The notes below the pieces were generated by a model. That model saw nothing but the letters and a program-made list of their open reading frames with translations, made no database searches and was not told where the DNA came from. A stretch of DNA of 64,000 nt from a virus: IMG/VR virus record IMGVR_UViG_3300032156_000001, positions 124,001 to 188,000 of that record; one strand, written 5' to 3'. Within the stretch, counting starts at the first letter, position 1. Each line of letters opens with the position of its first letter. Positions 23,815-32,802 of this stretch are shown in pieces. Both the position numbers and the translations under genes were made by a program.

Positions 23815-24819
23815 ATGGCAAACCCGGCGATGCTTCCCGCCACGACGCCGAGCGCCATCTTCGACCCCAGGGACGCCCGGAAGCTGGACTGCACGTGCTT
23901 CAAGCGCGTGCAGATCCTGGCGCAGCCGCTGGGAGGCCATCTGGCCGCCTGGGAGCTCCAGACCGGCTTCCGCGGCAAGGGCGCGTTCCACTTCTACGTC
24001 GACTTCGGCAGGCCGGGCACCAACGAATGGGAGTGCCTGAACACGGTCCCCATCGTGGACAGCTGCCTGTTCATGGACCCGCTTCAGCGTCACTGGGACC
24101 ACCTGGCCGATTGGTACTACAGGGTCAGGCTGGCGCTGCCGGAGGACGTCGACCCGGCGACGGGCCAATGCAGGCTGTACGCCTCGCAGCCGCAGCAGGC
24201 CAACGGCATCCTGAACAAGAAGGACTGGCTGCTGGCCAGGGAGATCTGCCGGAAGGAGTACCTGTACCAGCGCAAGCGCGTGAACATGACGGCGGTGGGC
24301 TGGCTGCTCAAGCGGAAGCGGTGGGGGACGGGCTGCCCGCAGTGCCTCGACTACGACAGCGGCGAGGTCAAGAGCGTCGACTGCCCGGTCTGCTACGGGA
24401 CCGGCTTCGTGGGCGGGTACTTCCCGGCGGTGGACTTCATCTTCACGCTCGTGAACGCGCCGTGGCCGCGGGAGTTCAAGTGGGACGAAACGGTCTCGCG
24501 CAAGAACGACATCGCGAGGCAGGGGCGGGCCGTGGCGTACCCGTACCTCGACACCAACGACGTCTACGTCCGCCAGGACACCGGCGAGCGCTTCTTCGTG
24601 AACCAGATACAGACCGCCGCCGAGGTGGGCGGCGTCCCCGTCGTGGTGCTGGCGGAGCTGCGGCTGGCGCCCGTGACGCATGTCATCTACAAGATACCGC
24701 TGGCGGCGCCGAGCTCGTCCAGCTCGTCGAAGAGCGGCCCGAGCTCCAGCCCCAGTTCCAGCAGCGTCCCGCCGTGCGACTGGCGGGTCGGCCTGAACGG
24801 CGACGAGGAGAACTGGTAG
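23815..24819 (+). CDS. virion protein with zinc-ribbon, connector candidate
   Basis: 334 aa. A beta-rich N-terminal domain (residues 30-120; IFDPRDARKLDCTCFKRV). A zinc-ribbon lies about residues 174-201: CPQCLDYDSGEVKSVDCPVC followed by YGTGFVGGYF, the C-x2-C...C-x2-C-x-GTGF pattern recalling DnaJ-like or phage structural ribbons. A beta domain follows, and a poly-Ser tract sits near the C-terminus (SSSSSSKSGPSSSPSSSS), ending DWRVGLNGDEENW. It lies four genes after the lectin-like proteins and two before the sheath, so a neck or tail-completion role is possible. The palindrome lies just upstream. Confidence 0.65.
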   Translation: MANPAMLPATTPSAIFDPRDARKLDCTCFKRVQILAQPLGGHLAAWELQTGFRGKGAFHFYVDFGRPGTNEWECLNTVPIVDSCLFMDPLQRHWDHLADWYYRVRLALPEDVDPATGQCRLYASQPQQANGILNKKDWLLAREICRKEYLYQRKRVNMTAVGWLLKRKRWGTGCPQCLDYDSGEVKSVDCPVCYGTGFVGGYFPAVDFIFTLVNAPWPREFKWDETVSRKNDIARQGRAVAYPYLDTNDVYVRQDTGERFFVNQIQTAAEVGGVPVVVLAELRLAPVTHVIYKIPLAAPSSSSSSKSGPSSSPSSSSVPPCDWRVGLNGDEENW

Positions 24820-25014
24820 ATGGACATGAAACCGCCAGCCGGGTATAAGGAACGGAGTCCCGTGCCGGCCAAGCTGGTAGGCAGGCTCAACATGCGGACT
24901 TGGGAGCCCGATTTCGAGGACGTGGTGCATGGCATTGCCCCCCGTCGACAACAGAACGACGGCCGTCGGCCTGGAGCCGGCCAGCAGCCTTTGCAGCACC
25001 GGCCCGTTCGCTAA
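24820..25014 (+). CDS. possible small overlapping gene
   Basis: 64 codons from ATG 24820, directly after the previous TAG. The first 40 residues read like protein (AGYKERSPVPAKLVGRLNMR, TWEPDFEDVVHG). The remainder overlaps the next gene and is Arg/Gln-rich, so only the non-overlapping part looks selected. It may instead be leader sequence for the 24929 gene. Low confidence. Confidence 0.3.
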   Translation: MDMKPPAGYKERSPVPAKLVGRLNMRTWEPDFEDVVHGIAPRRQQNDGRRPGAGQQPLQHRPVR

Positions 25015-25642
25015 CGTCCTCACGGGGGCGTTCCTGCGGACCCTCCAGGAGCACTTCTCCGACGCGAGCAATCTCGCCTACAACGGCGAGAACATGGATC
25101 TTGTCTCCTCGCGCGGGCAGGAGACGCCGGGCAGGCAGCTTCAGGAGTACATCTGGAAGCCCGACAACACGGAGACGAAGATCCAGATCCAGCCGGTCTG
25201 GAAGTACAACACCGAGGACGTCCAGCGCAGGCCCGCGTTCTACGTGAAGCGCAACAAATGGCAGGTCGCCCCGCAGGAGGCGATCGACTACGGCATGACC
25301 ACCAGCGCCGCGAAGACCGGGGCGATCGTGCAGGGGCAGTTCCAGACCCACGCCATGATAGGCAGCCATTCCATCTTCGCCGTCGGACAAAGCGGGGCGG
25401 AGGTTGAGCTTCTGGCCTCCGAGGCGTATGATCTGTTCATGAGCTTCCGGTCGGCCATACGGGAGGACCTGAAGCTGCACAAGTTCGCCGTCCTGGAAGT
25501 GGAGGCGGCGCAGTTGCTGGACGAGCACGTGGAGGCGTGGGTGGTGCCGGTGGTGCTCGGCTACGCCTTCTACAGGGCTTGGCGCGTGGACAGGGTCGCG
25601 CCGTGGTTGAAGGGCGCGTCCATCGACTTGAGATCGGGATGA
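24929..25642 (+). CDS. tail completion/neck-like protein before the sheath
   Basis: 237 aa; TTCGAGGACGTGGTGC lies before ATG 24929. Mixed alpha/beta protein (LTGAFLRTLQEHFSDASNLA, ETKIQIQPVWKYNTEDVQRR, AYDLFMSFRSAIREDLKLH). No named family recognised. Immediately upstream of a tail sheath gene, this is the usual place for a head-tail joining or tail terminator protein; the size is compatible with T4 gp15-like proteins. That is inference from position only. Confidence 0.6.
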   Translation: MALPPVDNRTTAVGLEPASSLCSTGPFANVLTGAFLRTLQEHFSDASNLAYNGENMDLVSSRGQETPGRQLQEYIWKPDNTETKIQIQPVWKYNTEDVQRRPAFYVKRNKWQVAPQEAIDYGMTTSAAKTGAIVQGQFQTHAMIGSHSIFAVGQSGAEVELLASEAYDLFMSFRSAIREDLKLHKFAVLEVEAAQLLDEHVEAWVVPVVLGYAFYRAWRVDRVAPWLKGASIDLRSG

Positions 25643-25655
25643 AGGAGAACGGGCG

Positions 25656-28463
25656 ATGACTTACGTGCTTCCGCAGGTCCTGGTCCATCAGGAGTTCGCC
25701 GCCGCCCCCGCCGCGCTGGTCCAGCCGCTCAACGCGTGCATCATCGGGCCGCAGTACGACCTGCACCGGTACGCCGACGCGGACGAGAAGGCGCTCATCA
25801 AGGTGACGGACCAGTACGACCCGCTGAGCGACACCTGCTTCCCCTGGCCGGGCAGGCCGGCGGGCGGCGTGGTGGACCCGGACTACACGCGGGTCTTCAT
25901 GGACGACGCCTGGCTGGAGATGTACCACGAACCGGCCGGCGGCCCCGGCGGGCCCGTCCTGGCCGTCTCCGGGTACAGGAACAGGATCCGCGCGGAGAAC
26001 ATCGTCTTCGCCACGGCGAACGGATACGCCAGGTCGGCCGGTCTCCTCAGGGACATCCGGGCCGGCGACGGCGTCAAGGTGTTCGCGAACGCCTGCGGCG
26101 GCGTGTACGAGCTCAGGACCACGGTCCTCGGCCTCGTCGCCGACGTGGTCCCCGCGGTCATCGGAACGGCCGAGGCTGACGACGGCAACCACGACGCCAC
26201 CATCGTCGGCGTCACGATCGCCAACGCCGGCCAGCCAATCTCCGGCACGGTCAACAACGTGCTGCTGTCGGCCGGCGACGCGTCGAGCTACGACGGGATG
26301 GCCGACGGTAATCCCGATGAGACGTACGACATCGAGGTCCTGGTGGCCGGCGGCGAGAACGAGGCCGTCTTCCGCGTCACCTCCGCTTCCGGCAACGACG
26401 ACGACGCCTCCGTGGCGTTCAACGTGGCGTTCGGCGCCCCGATCGCCGTCGGCGCCCGCGGCTTGACCTGCACCTTCATCACGCGCGGGCCGGACGAGTT
26501 CGTCGTCGGCCAGGTGTTCAGGATCCAGGCGCGGCAGAACTTCACCCCGGCGACGTACGCGTCGGGCGGCACGTACACCGGCGAGTACGACACCACCTAT
26601 ATCGTCAGGGTGTCGCTCGGCGGCGCCTTCACTGACCCGGTCCAGCCGCAGATCACCGTGACGACCACGACGGGCGTGGACGTGTCCGGCCCGACGACCG
26701 TGACGGCCAGCGGCCTGGCGGTGCCGGTGGGCAACTACGGCGCGACCATCGCGTTCACGGGGCTGGCGCTGTGCAAGGGCGACCAGTACACGATCGTCGT
26801 GACGGCGGTCGCCGACGGCCCGGTCAAGACGCTCGTGCTGGCCAACAACCTGCCCGACGAGCTGCGGGGGATATGCGGGACCCGCGGCATCAGGGGGCCG
26901 TCCTCCTCGTCTTCATCCTCGAGCAGCTCCAGCAGCTCGGGCGCGCCGCCCGACCTGGACCTGACGCTGTACATGATCAAGGACATCGAGGTCCCGCAGG
27001 CCAAGTCGCCCGGCGCGCAGAACTGGACGCAGAGCGCGACCGAGATCTGCCTCAAGGCCGGCATCCAGGGCTACGACGCGGAGTGGGTCAGCGGCGGCGT
27101 CATGCAGGCCATGGACGTGGAGTACGGCGTGGTCTACGTGCAGCACCGCGACCAGCTGCCGACATGGTGCGCCACGGTGGGCACGGTGTCGGACGTGTCC
27201 GAGGTCCCGGCCGCCCTGGGCACCGTGGATCCCGACAACCCCCTGGCGTTCGGCGTGTACAAGGCGCTCGAGAACGCCGCCGGCGAGGACGTGAAGTACG
27301 TCGCCATCTGCGGCGACCCGGCGGACGTGAACAGCTGGCTGCCGGCGCTGGAGCTGCTGGTGGGCCGCGACGACGTGTACGGCCTGGTGCCGCTGACCCA
27401 GCAGAAGGACATCATGGATGCGGTCCTGGCGCACTGCCTGGCCGAGTCCACCCCGGAGGCGGGCCGCTGGCGGATCTGCTGGCTGAACATGCTGGCCGAG
27501 CAGCCGAAGCCCGTCTACGCGTACGAGTACGGCACGGCCGACCCGCTCCTGGCCACGATCACCGACGACCCGGACACCTCGGGCACCCAGTACACGCTGG
27601 TCGACATAGACGGCGGCAAGCTGGTGACGAAGGGCGTCCGGGCCGGCGACATCCTGCGGGCCGGGTACACCAGCGACGGGTTCGGCAACATCGTCTACGC
27701 GGAGTACGTCATCGACGCGATCCTCAGCGAGGAGTCGTGCCGGCTCGTGTCCGGCCCGGCCGTCGCCGTCACCGTCCCCAGCAAGATAGAGATCTGGCGC
27801 ACGCTGAGCTCGACGGAGCTGTCCGCCGAGTTGGCGGCCTACCCCGGCCTGTTCGGCAGCCGGCGCGCCTACCTGGTCTGGCCGGACGAGTGCGGGAACT
27901 CGGGCGACCGGTTCCCCGGCTACTTCCTCTGCGCGGCGCTGGCCGGCCTGCGGTCGGGCGTGCTGCCGCACCAGGGGCTCACGAACGTCGAGCTCATCGG
28001 CTTCGACGACATGACGGGCTCGATCGGCGACCTGACCGCGGTGCAGATGAGCGTGATGGCTGCGACGGGCTACTGGATCGTCGTCAAGGACCCGAACTCC
28101 GGCGCGATCTACACGCGCCATCAGCTCAGCTGCGGCGACCAGAGCGACGTGAACCAGAAGGAGCAGAACATCACGACCAACCTGGACGACATCTCCTACC
28201 TAGCGCTCGACAGGTTCTCGCCGTTCATCGGCCGCGGCAACGTGACGCCGACGATGATAGACATCGTCCGCGGCGAGTTCATCGCGCTGATGGAGCAGCT
28301 GACCAACACGATCGTGAGCAACCAGCTGGGGCCGCAGATCGTCAGCTACACGATCAAGGAGCTGCGGCAGGACCCGACGTACAAGGACAGGATCGTGGCG
28401 CGCGCGGAGCTGGTGCTGCCGGCCCCGTTTAACGTCCTCGATCTATTTTTGATCGTGAGCTAG
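25656..28463 (+). CDS. tail sheath protein, oversized, with poly-Ser insertion
   Basis: 935 aa. The N-terminus (VLPQVLVHQEFAAAP, NACIIGPQYDLHRYA) is typical of contractile sheath proteins. Residues about 160-410 are immunoglobulin-like beta domains inserted in the middle (YDIEVLVAGGENEAVFRVTS, TTTTGVDVSGPTTVTASGLA). A run of about 14 Ser sits near residues 414-428 (coded 26896-26938). The conserved C-terminal sheath core follows (NVELIGFDDMTGSIGDLTAV, TNLDDISYLALDRFSPFIG, VARAELVLPAPFNVLDLFLI), which forms the handshake strands and polymerises around the tube. Larger than a typical 350-660 aa sheath because of the surface domains. Confidence 0.85.
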   Translation: MTYVLPQVLVHQEFAAAPAALVQPLNACIIGPQYDLHRYADADEKALIKVTDQYDPLSDTCFPWPGRPAGGVVDPDYTRVFMDDAWLEMYHEPAGGPGGPVLAVSGYRNRIRAENIVFATANGYARSAGLLRDIRAGDGVKVFANACGGVYELRTTVLGLVADVVPAVIGTAEADDGNHDATIVGVTIANAGQPISGTVNNVLLSAGDASSYDGMADGNPDETYDIEVLVAGGENEAVFRVTSASGNDDDASVAFNVAFGAPIAVGARGLTCTFITRGPDEFVVGQVFRIQARQNFTPATYASGGTYTGEYDTTYIVRVSLGGAFTDPVQPQITVTTTTGVDVSGPTTVTASGLAVPVGNYGATIAFTGLALCKGDQYTIVVTAVADGPVKTLVLANNLPDELRGICGTRGIRGPSSSSSSSSSSSSSGAPPDLDLTLYMIKDIEVPQAKSPGAQNWTQSATEICLKAGIQGYDAEWVSGGVMQAMDVEYGVVYVQHRDQLPTWCATVGTVSDVSEVPAALGTVDPDNPLAFGVYKALENAAGEDVKYVAICGDPADVNSWLPALELLVGRDDVYGLVPLTQQKDIMDAVLAHCLAESTPEAGRWRICWLNMLAEQPKPVYAYEYGTADPLLATITDDPDTSGTQYTLVDIDGGKLVTKGVRAGDILRAGYTSDGFGNIVYAEYVIDAILSEESCRLVSGPAVAVTVPSKIEIWRTLSSTELSAELAAYPGLFGSRRAYLVWPDECGNSGDRFPGYFLCAALAGLRSGVLPHQGLTNVELIGFDDMTGSIGDLTAVQMSVMAATGYWIVVKDPNSGAIYTRHQLSCGDQSDVNQKEQNITTNLDDISYLALDRFSPFIGRGNVTPTMIDIVRGEFIALMEQLTNTIVSNQLGPQIVSYTIKELRQDPTYKDRIVARAELVLPAPFNVLDLFLIVS

Positions 28464-28465
28464 GA

Positions 28466-28485
28466 CAAGGAGTTATGACTCCTTG
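28466..28485. other. 20-base hairpin between sheath and tube genes
   Basis: CAAGGAGT-TATG-ACTCCTTG, perfectly paired over 8 bases with a 4-base loop, directly after the sheath stop codon. No T-run follows. It may be a processing or attenuation site that sets the tube-to-sheath ratio. Confidence 0.5.
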
Positions 28486-28524
28486 ACTAGTTGAGAACGG
28501 AAACAGAAACAGGGAGGACGACAC

Positions 28525-28974
28525 ATGGCCCGAGACATCTACAACCGCGAGGTGCAGCTGGGCACCCCGATCGCGGCCGACGCGGTCCGCATGCTGATCC
28601 CTGCCATCGGCAACGAGGATTTCCTCATTCAGAGAGCGCAGATCCAATATAATCAAAACATTTCCCGGTTCTGGGAGGTGGGCTCCCCGAACGTGTACTT
28701 CTTCGCGGGGCGCACGCTCGGCGCGGCGCAGTTCGACCGCGTCGTCGGCGGGAAGGGCATCTCCGGCCAGTTCGTCAAGCAGTTCGGCGACGTGTGCAAC
28801 ATCGCGGGGAACCACCTCACGCTGAACATGATGGCCGGCTGCGCCCCGCCGGAGGACAAGGGCAAGCTCCAGGTGTCCGGCGCGGTAATCAACTCGCTGG
28901 CCTACAGCATCGCCGCGGAGGAGATGGTGATCCACGAGACGGTCGGCATGATGTTCGCCCGCCTCAACATCTAG
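28525..28974 (+). CDS. tail tube protein
   Basis: 149 aa directly after the sheath gene, as in most myoviruses. The sequence is of tube type: an N-terminal region (REVQLGTPIAADAVRMLIP), a strand-turn-helix middle (FFAGRTLGAAQFDRVVGGK), and a C-terminal pair of strands with a helix (GAVINSLAYSIAAEEMVIHE). It would stack as hexameric rings inside the sheath. The leader before ATG (28501-28518) is nearly identical to the leader of the chaperone gene at 31643, and both include GGGAGGA. Confidence 0.8.
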   Translation: MARDIYNREVQLGTPIAADAVRMLIPAIGNEDFLIQRAQIQYNQNISRFWEVGSPNVYFFAGRTLGAAQFDRVVGGKGISGQFVKQFGDVCNIAGNHLTLNMMAGCAPPEDKGKLQVSGAVINSLAYSIAAEEMVIHETVGMMFARLNI

Positions 28975-29032
28975 CCGCGGTGCCGCGACGGGCCGGGCAG
29001 CGCCCGGCCGGCGAGGGTAGCAGGAGCAGGCC

Positions 29033-31642
29033 ATGGCTGAAGGCTCGAGGATCTTCGGATCCGTCTCGTACAGGCAGCAACTTCCCGGGGAGTCGGACCC
29101 GTTCGCGTCCGGCTCCCTGTTCTTTTTCTTCGCGACCATAGACGACGCCTTTGCGCACGTCGGCGCCTACTCGCTGCGGCTGCCCGCCGGGCCGCTGATA
29201 CCTGCCCAGGACCTCTACCATCTCGGCTCGATCCCTTTCGGCGCGCGCCCGCTCGGCGGATACCCGGTCAAGTCGCGCGTGCTGGCGGCCTACAGTCCGC
29301 GGTTCAACACCGCCGTCATCCTGGGCGCCGCGCCGCTCGGCCACGCCGACCCGCGCTTCGTGATCCCTGACTCGCTCGTCATGCGCCCGCGTGCGGGCCT
29401 GTGGGAGGACGCGGCGCACAGCCTGCCGTTCAACGACCCGAACTGCGGCTTCGTGAACTCCAGCCTCGGCAGGCCCACGGACACGCTGCCCGGCGACTGG
29501 GGTTCCATCAATGACCTCGGCGTGGCGGTCGGCCTCGGCAGGTTCATGGCGTTCCTGAAGGCCAGCGACCTGGCCAAGGTGGAAGCGTTCTGGGGCGACG
29601 ACCTGCTGCGCATCGTGGGCTACAACTACGAGCGGTTCACCGCCGGCGTGCACGAGCACGGCTGCAACGATGAGGGCGAGTACAGCGAGGTGATGCGGTC
29701 GACGCCGTACCCGTGGGAGGGGATGGGCGTCAAGGCCAAGGATTCCGACGCCGCCAAGGACGAGGACGACAGCGGCCTGAAGGCCGGCTCGGAGAAGGCC
29801 GCCAGGGAGCCGAAGGAGGACGACCAGCTTATCGTGCCGCGGCGGTTCCGCGCGCGCGGCTTCCTCGGCGACGTCGACCGCGACTGGGTCTGCCTGCCCG
29901 AGGACGACCTGGACGTGGAGAAGTACGACCGGCGGACCAAGTATTACGGCCTCCTGGAGGTCCACAGGGGGATCAACGGCTCGTATTCCGTGCGGTCGGC
30001 GAAGGAGATCACCCTCGAGAAGGTCATCCTCATCCCGGTGCCGAAGGAGCTGAAGGCGCCGGAGGACCCGACGGGCGATTCCGAGAAGAGCGGCTACGTC
30101 AACGCCGGCTGGGACGAGGACGTGCCGGAGTTCGAGTGGGGCGACGACACGCCCGACATCCGCGCGGCGCAGCTCTACGACTATCAGGCCTGGCTGATGG
30201 GCCGGTACACGTGCGTGGGCCTCTACAAGCACGAGAAGGACTGGTACTACCCGAACCCGTCCGAGCTGGACGGCATGGCCGACAGGGAGCTCATCGACCC
30301 GTCGAAGCTCCAGATGGAGTACAGGTTCCTGACCGACCTGCCCGCCTACGTCGAGAAGACCATCGATGGCAGGCCCGGCCACACGGTCCGCTACTACAAG
30401 TCCCGCTCCTGCATCAAGCAGCTCGACGACGGCGGGGTCCTGCTGGAGGACGGCTACGGCAGCCAGCTGCTCATGACGGGTGGCTCGATCTTCCTGAAGT
30501 GCGCCGGCGACGTGTGGCAGCTGCCCGGCCGCAACGCCGTGACGTGGGCCCCGCACGACGCCGTCCTGCGCGCCGGCAACAGCGCGGACATCTCGGCGGC
30601 GAAGAAGGACGTGCGGATCAAGGCCGAGAAGAACCTCCACATGCTGGGCGGCAACAGCGGCAATGAGGGCGGCATCCTGCTGGAGAGCCGGTCGATCGGC
30701 AGCAACTCGCCCTCCGACTTCGAGGCCGCGATCGGCGAGAAGGTGGTCAGCTACGGCATCGTCCTGATGTCGCGGAAGTCCGAGATAGACCTGATAGCGA
30801 AGGACATGTACCTGGGCCTGGCAACCGAGAACCCCGGCACGCTGGTGCTCGACTCCGACAAGGGGCAGTTCTACGGCCGCGGCTCCCGGATGGCGTTCAA
30901 CGTGCAGGACCAATTCACTGTCGCCGCCGGCGATCCCAAGCCCGAGAACGTCCTGATCCTGACGCCGGAGAACCTGATGGTCACTACGCCGGCGCAGTTC
31001 GGCGGGGCCGTCCTCATAGCGCCGGTGGACAACAACACGGCGTCGCTGGTCGTCGGCGGCCCGATGAGGGTGCATGAGATCCTGGAAGTCGGCGGCTCGG
31101 TCGTCACTAACACCGGGTTCGTGCAGCACGGCACCGACAATCACGTGTCGCCGATGCAGGATCCCGTCGACCTGGGCGAATCGCCGCAGGACATGGCCGC
31201 CGAACTGGAGACGTACCGCACGCAGGAGAAGGACGACATCGATACGCTGGAGCAGGACGTCAAGACCGACACGGAGAAGCCCGGCAACGAGCGCTTCCAG
31301 AAGAAGGTCGGCTTCTCGTGCCGCGACACCGTCGAGGACATCCGGCTGGACGAGGAGACGTTCAGGCTTTTCGAGGCGCGGTGGCAGCAGCTGCTGCGCC
31401 TTGGCGGGGGCGGCACCAAGACGTGGGACGAGCCGGTCGTGGAGGCCCCCACCGGCAAGCAGACGAGACCCCACCCCGGCCAGGAGGCCTGGGAGGACTG
31501 GTCGGCGTTCAAGACGGTCGAGAACGTGAACTACGATGTCGGCGGCGGGAAGCCCGACGACCGCGACGGCATGACGAAGGCGGGCCAGGCGCCCGACGGG
31601 AAGACGTTGAAGGCGGGGTACGCGATAACCGCCCAGGAGTGA
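29033..31642 (+). CDS. baseplate spike-like protein with beta-helix region
   Basis: 869 aa. The N-terminal 230 residues are globular. A charged linker (KDSDAAKDEDDSGLKAGSEK, about 240-275) leads to an OB-like region (RRFRARGFLGDVDRDWVCLP). Residues about 450-560 carry strand repeats characteristic of gp5/VgrG-type spikes: GGVLLEDGYGSQLLMTGGSI, AGDVWQLPGRNAVTWAPHDA, KKDVRIKAEKNLHMLGGNSG, GGILLESRSIGSN. More repeats with gpV-like rhythm follow (GAVLIAPVDNNTASLVVGGP). A helical charged end closes it. It probably forms the trimeric central spike or hub shaft that penetrates the outer cell envelope. GGTAGCAGGAGCAGGCC precedes the start. Confidence 0.7.
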   Translation: MAEGSRIFGSVSYRQQLPGESDPFASGSLFFFFATIDDAFAHVGAYSLRLPAGPLIPAQDLYHLGSIPFGARPLGGYPVKSRVLAAYSPRFNTAVILGAAPLGHADPRFVIPDSLVMRPRAGLWEDAAHSLPFNDPNCGFVNSSLGRPTDTLPGDWGSINDLGVAVGLGRFMAFLKASDLAKVEAFWGDDLLRIVGYNYERFTAGVHEHGCNDEGEYSEVMRSTPYPWEGMGVKAKDSDAAKDEDDSGLKAGSEKAAREPKEDDQLIVPRRFRARGFLGDVDRDWVCLPEDDLDVEKYDRRTKYYGLLEVHRGINGSYSVRSAKEITLEKVILIPVPKELKAPEDPTGDSEKSGYVNAGWDEDVPEFEWGDDTPDIRAAQLYDYQAWLMGRYTCVGLYKHEKDWYYPNPSELDGMADRELIDPSKLQMEYRFLTDLPAYVEKTIDGRPGHTVRYYKSRSCIKQLDDGGVLLEDGYGSQLLMTGGSIFLKCAGDVWQLPGRNAVTWAPHDAVLRAGNSADISAAKKDVRIKAEKNLHMLGGNSGNEGGILLESRSIGSNSPSDFEAAIGEKVVSYGIVLMSRKSEIDLIAKDMYLGLATENPGTLVLDSDKGQFYGRGSRMAFNVQDQFTVAAGDPKPENVLILTPENLMVTTPAQFGGAVLIAPVDNNTASLVVGGPMRVHEILEVGGSVVTNTGFVQHGTDNHVSPMQDPVDLGESPQDMAAELETYRTQEKDDIDTLEQDVKTDTEKPGNERFQKKVGFSCRDTVEDIRLDEETFRLFEARWQQLLRLGGGGTKTWDEPVVEAPTGKQTRPHPGQEAWEDWSAFKTVENVNYDVGGGKPDDRDGMTKAGQAPDGKTLKAGYAITAQE

Positions 31643-31666
31643 AAACAGTAACAGGGAGGATCAACG

Positions 31667-32296
31667 ATGGCACAGGGATTCACGCAGCCGGCGGCGGCGC
31701 CGCCGAAGATCGGGCCGACTTTGGCGCCCGCGCAGGTCGATCCTGAGAAGAGGCGGGAGATCGAGGAGCTCGACGCGGTGGCGAAGGAGCTGAAGCAGCC
31801 CATCGAGGGCATCGGCGACGCGCCCTCGCTGCCGCCGCAGGGGGGAACGGCGTATTCGGAGGAGGACAAGAAGTCCTTCGTGCGCGCCATCCTGGGCAGC
31901 CAGCCGTTCGCGAAGCCGTACACCCTGTTCGGCGGCATCAGGGTGACGTTCGTGGACGCGCCGGCGGAGGCGTACGGGATGCTGCCGACCGTCATTAAAG
32001 CCGACATGACCGCCGGGCTCGCGCCGAAGCTGGGGCAGGACGACGACGCGAACGAACTGGTCGCGCGCTACCTGGCGGCGCTGACCGTGCGCGACATCCT
32101 CGGCCCCAACGCCAAGCCGATCAAGGCGTTCAAGGAGCCCGACCTGACGAAGCTGAACGAGCGCGTCAAGGAGCTGCTGGAGCTGCCGCGCCCGCTGTTC
32201 CTGGCCGTCGTGAACGCGGCGATGGACTTCGACTCGCTCATAAACGGACTGGTCGAGCGGGCGGCCGTCGCAAATTTCTGGCAGACCGGTGGGTAG
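31667..32296 (+). CDS. tail assembly chaperone (zero-frame product)
   Basis: 209 aa. Composition and placement fit the gpG-like chaperone of tailed phages: acidic/helical, Pro-rich N-terminus, middle domain (KPYTLFGGIRVTFVDAPAEA), C-terminal helices (LNERVKELLELPRPLFLAVV). It ends at TAG 32294-32296, 16 bases after an AAATTTC slippery site read in phase as A-AAT-TTC, and the next reading frame (-1) stays open for 174 codons with no early start codon. The product binds the tape-measure protein during tail assembly. The leader at 31643 repeats the tube gene leader. Confidence 0.75.
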   Translation: MAQGFTQPAAAPPKIGPTLAPAQVDPEKRREIEELDAVAKELKQPIEGIGDAPSLPPQGGTAYSEEDKKSFVRAILGSQPFAKPYTLFGGIRVTFVDAPAEAYGMLPTVIKADMTAGLAPKLGQDDDANELVARYLAALTVRDILGPNAKPIKAFKEPDLTKLNERVKELLELPRPLFLAVVNAAMDFDSLINGLVERAAVANFWQTGG

Positions 32297-32802
32297 GCCT
32301 GGCGGTCGAGGCGGCCGCCAACGGCCGGCTTGATTTCTCCGCCGCCCGCCGGGACGATTGGGGTTGGGAGCTGAAGGAAGCGCTGGTCCTCGAGCGCGTA
32401 GACGCGGAGATATCGGCGCGCCTGGCCGAGGCGACGCACAGGTGGTACTGCGCGGCCGCGCAGCTGACGGGCTGGGATCCCGGCGAGGCGCAGTACGACC
32501 AGTACGCCGAACGCGCGGGGCAGACCTATCTCCGCCTGGGCCGCATCCTGGCCCCGTGGCGGGGCTGGCTCGGCAAGCGCGGCGGCCTGGCGGAACAGTG
32601 GCGTCTGTTCAAGGAGGCCGAGAAGGACCCGAAATATGCGGCCTGGCTGCGCGAGGAGCGCGCGCGGCTGCGGGAACTGGCCGCCGAGGCGGAAGCGAAC
32701 AGGAAGAGCGAGGCGGAGTTCGTGAAGCGGCGGGCGGAGTGGCTGCTGAAGCGGGCTGAGCGAGACCGGGATAGGAGACGGCGGCATGGCGTCGGGTCCT
32801 GA
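31667..32802 (+). CDS. tail assembly chaperone frameshift fusion (GT-like)
   Basis: A -1 shift at 32272-32278 would add 174 residues after residue 204, giving about 378 aa. The extension continues without a stop from 32278 to TGA 32800-32802 and is clearly protein-like: ADRWVGLAVEAAANGRLDFS, a helical middle (YDQYAERAGQTYLRLGRILA), and a charged Arg/Glu/Lys-rich helical end (LRELAAEAEANRKSEAEFVK). The extension frame contains no ATG and its only GTG is far downstream, so it cannot be made independently; fusion by frameshifting explains it. The last bases overlap the next gene (ATG 32786). This mirrors lambda G/GT and the frameshifted chaperones of many myoviruses. Confidence 0.75.
32272..32278 (+). 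promoter_or_regulatory. programmed -1 ribosomal frameshift slippery heptamer
   Basis: AAATTTC in phase as A-AAT-TTC matches X-XXY-YYZ. The zero-frame stop is 16 bases on. A short stem GACCG/CGGTC (32284-32288 with 32303-32307) begins 5 bases downstream and a CGGCCG inverted pair lies at 32312-32327; either might stimulate slipping, but both are weak. Confidence 0.75.

Noticed and set aside
32358-32759. 133-codon plus-strand frame after the tail chaperone
   Set aside because: Arg/Gly/Ala-rich shadow. The -1 frame over the same bases gives a normal helical protein joined to the chaperone by the slippery site.
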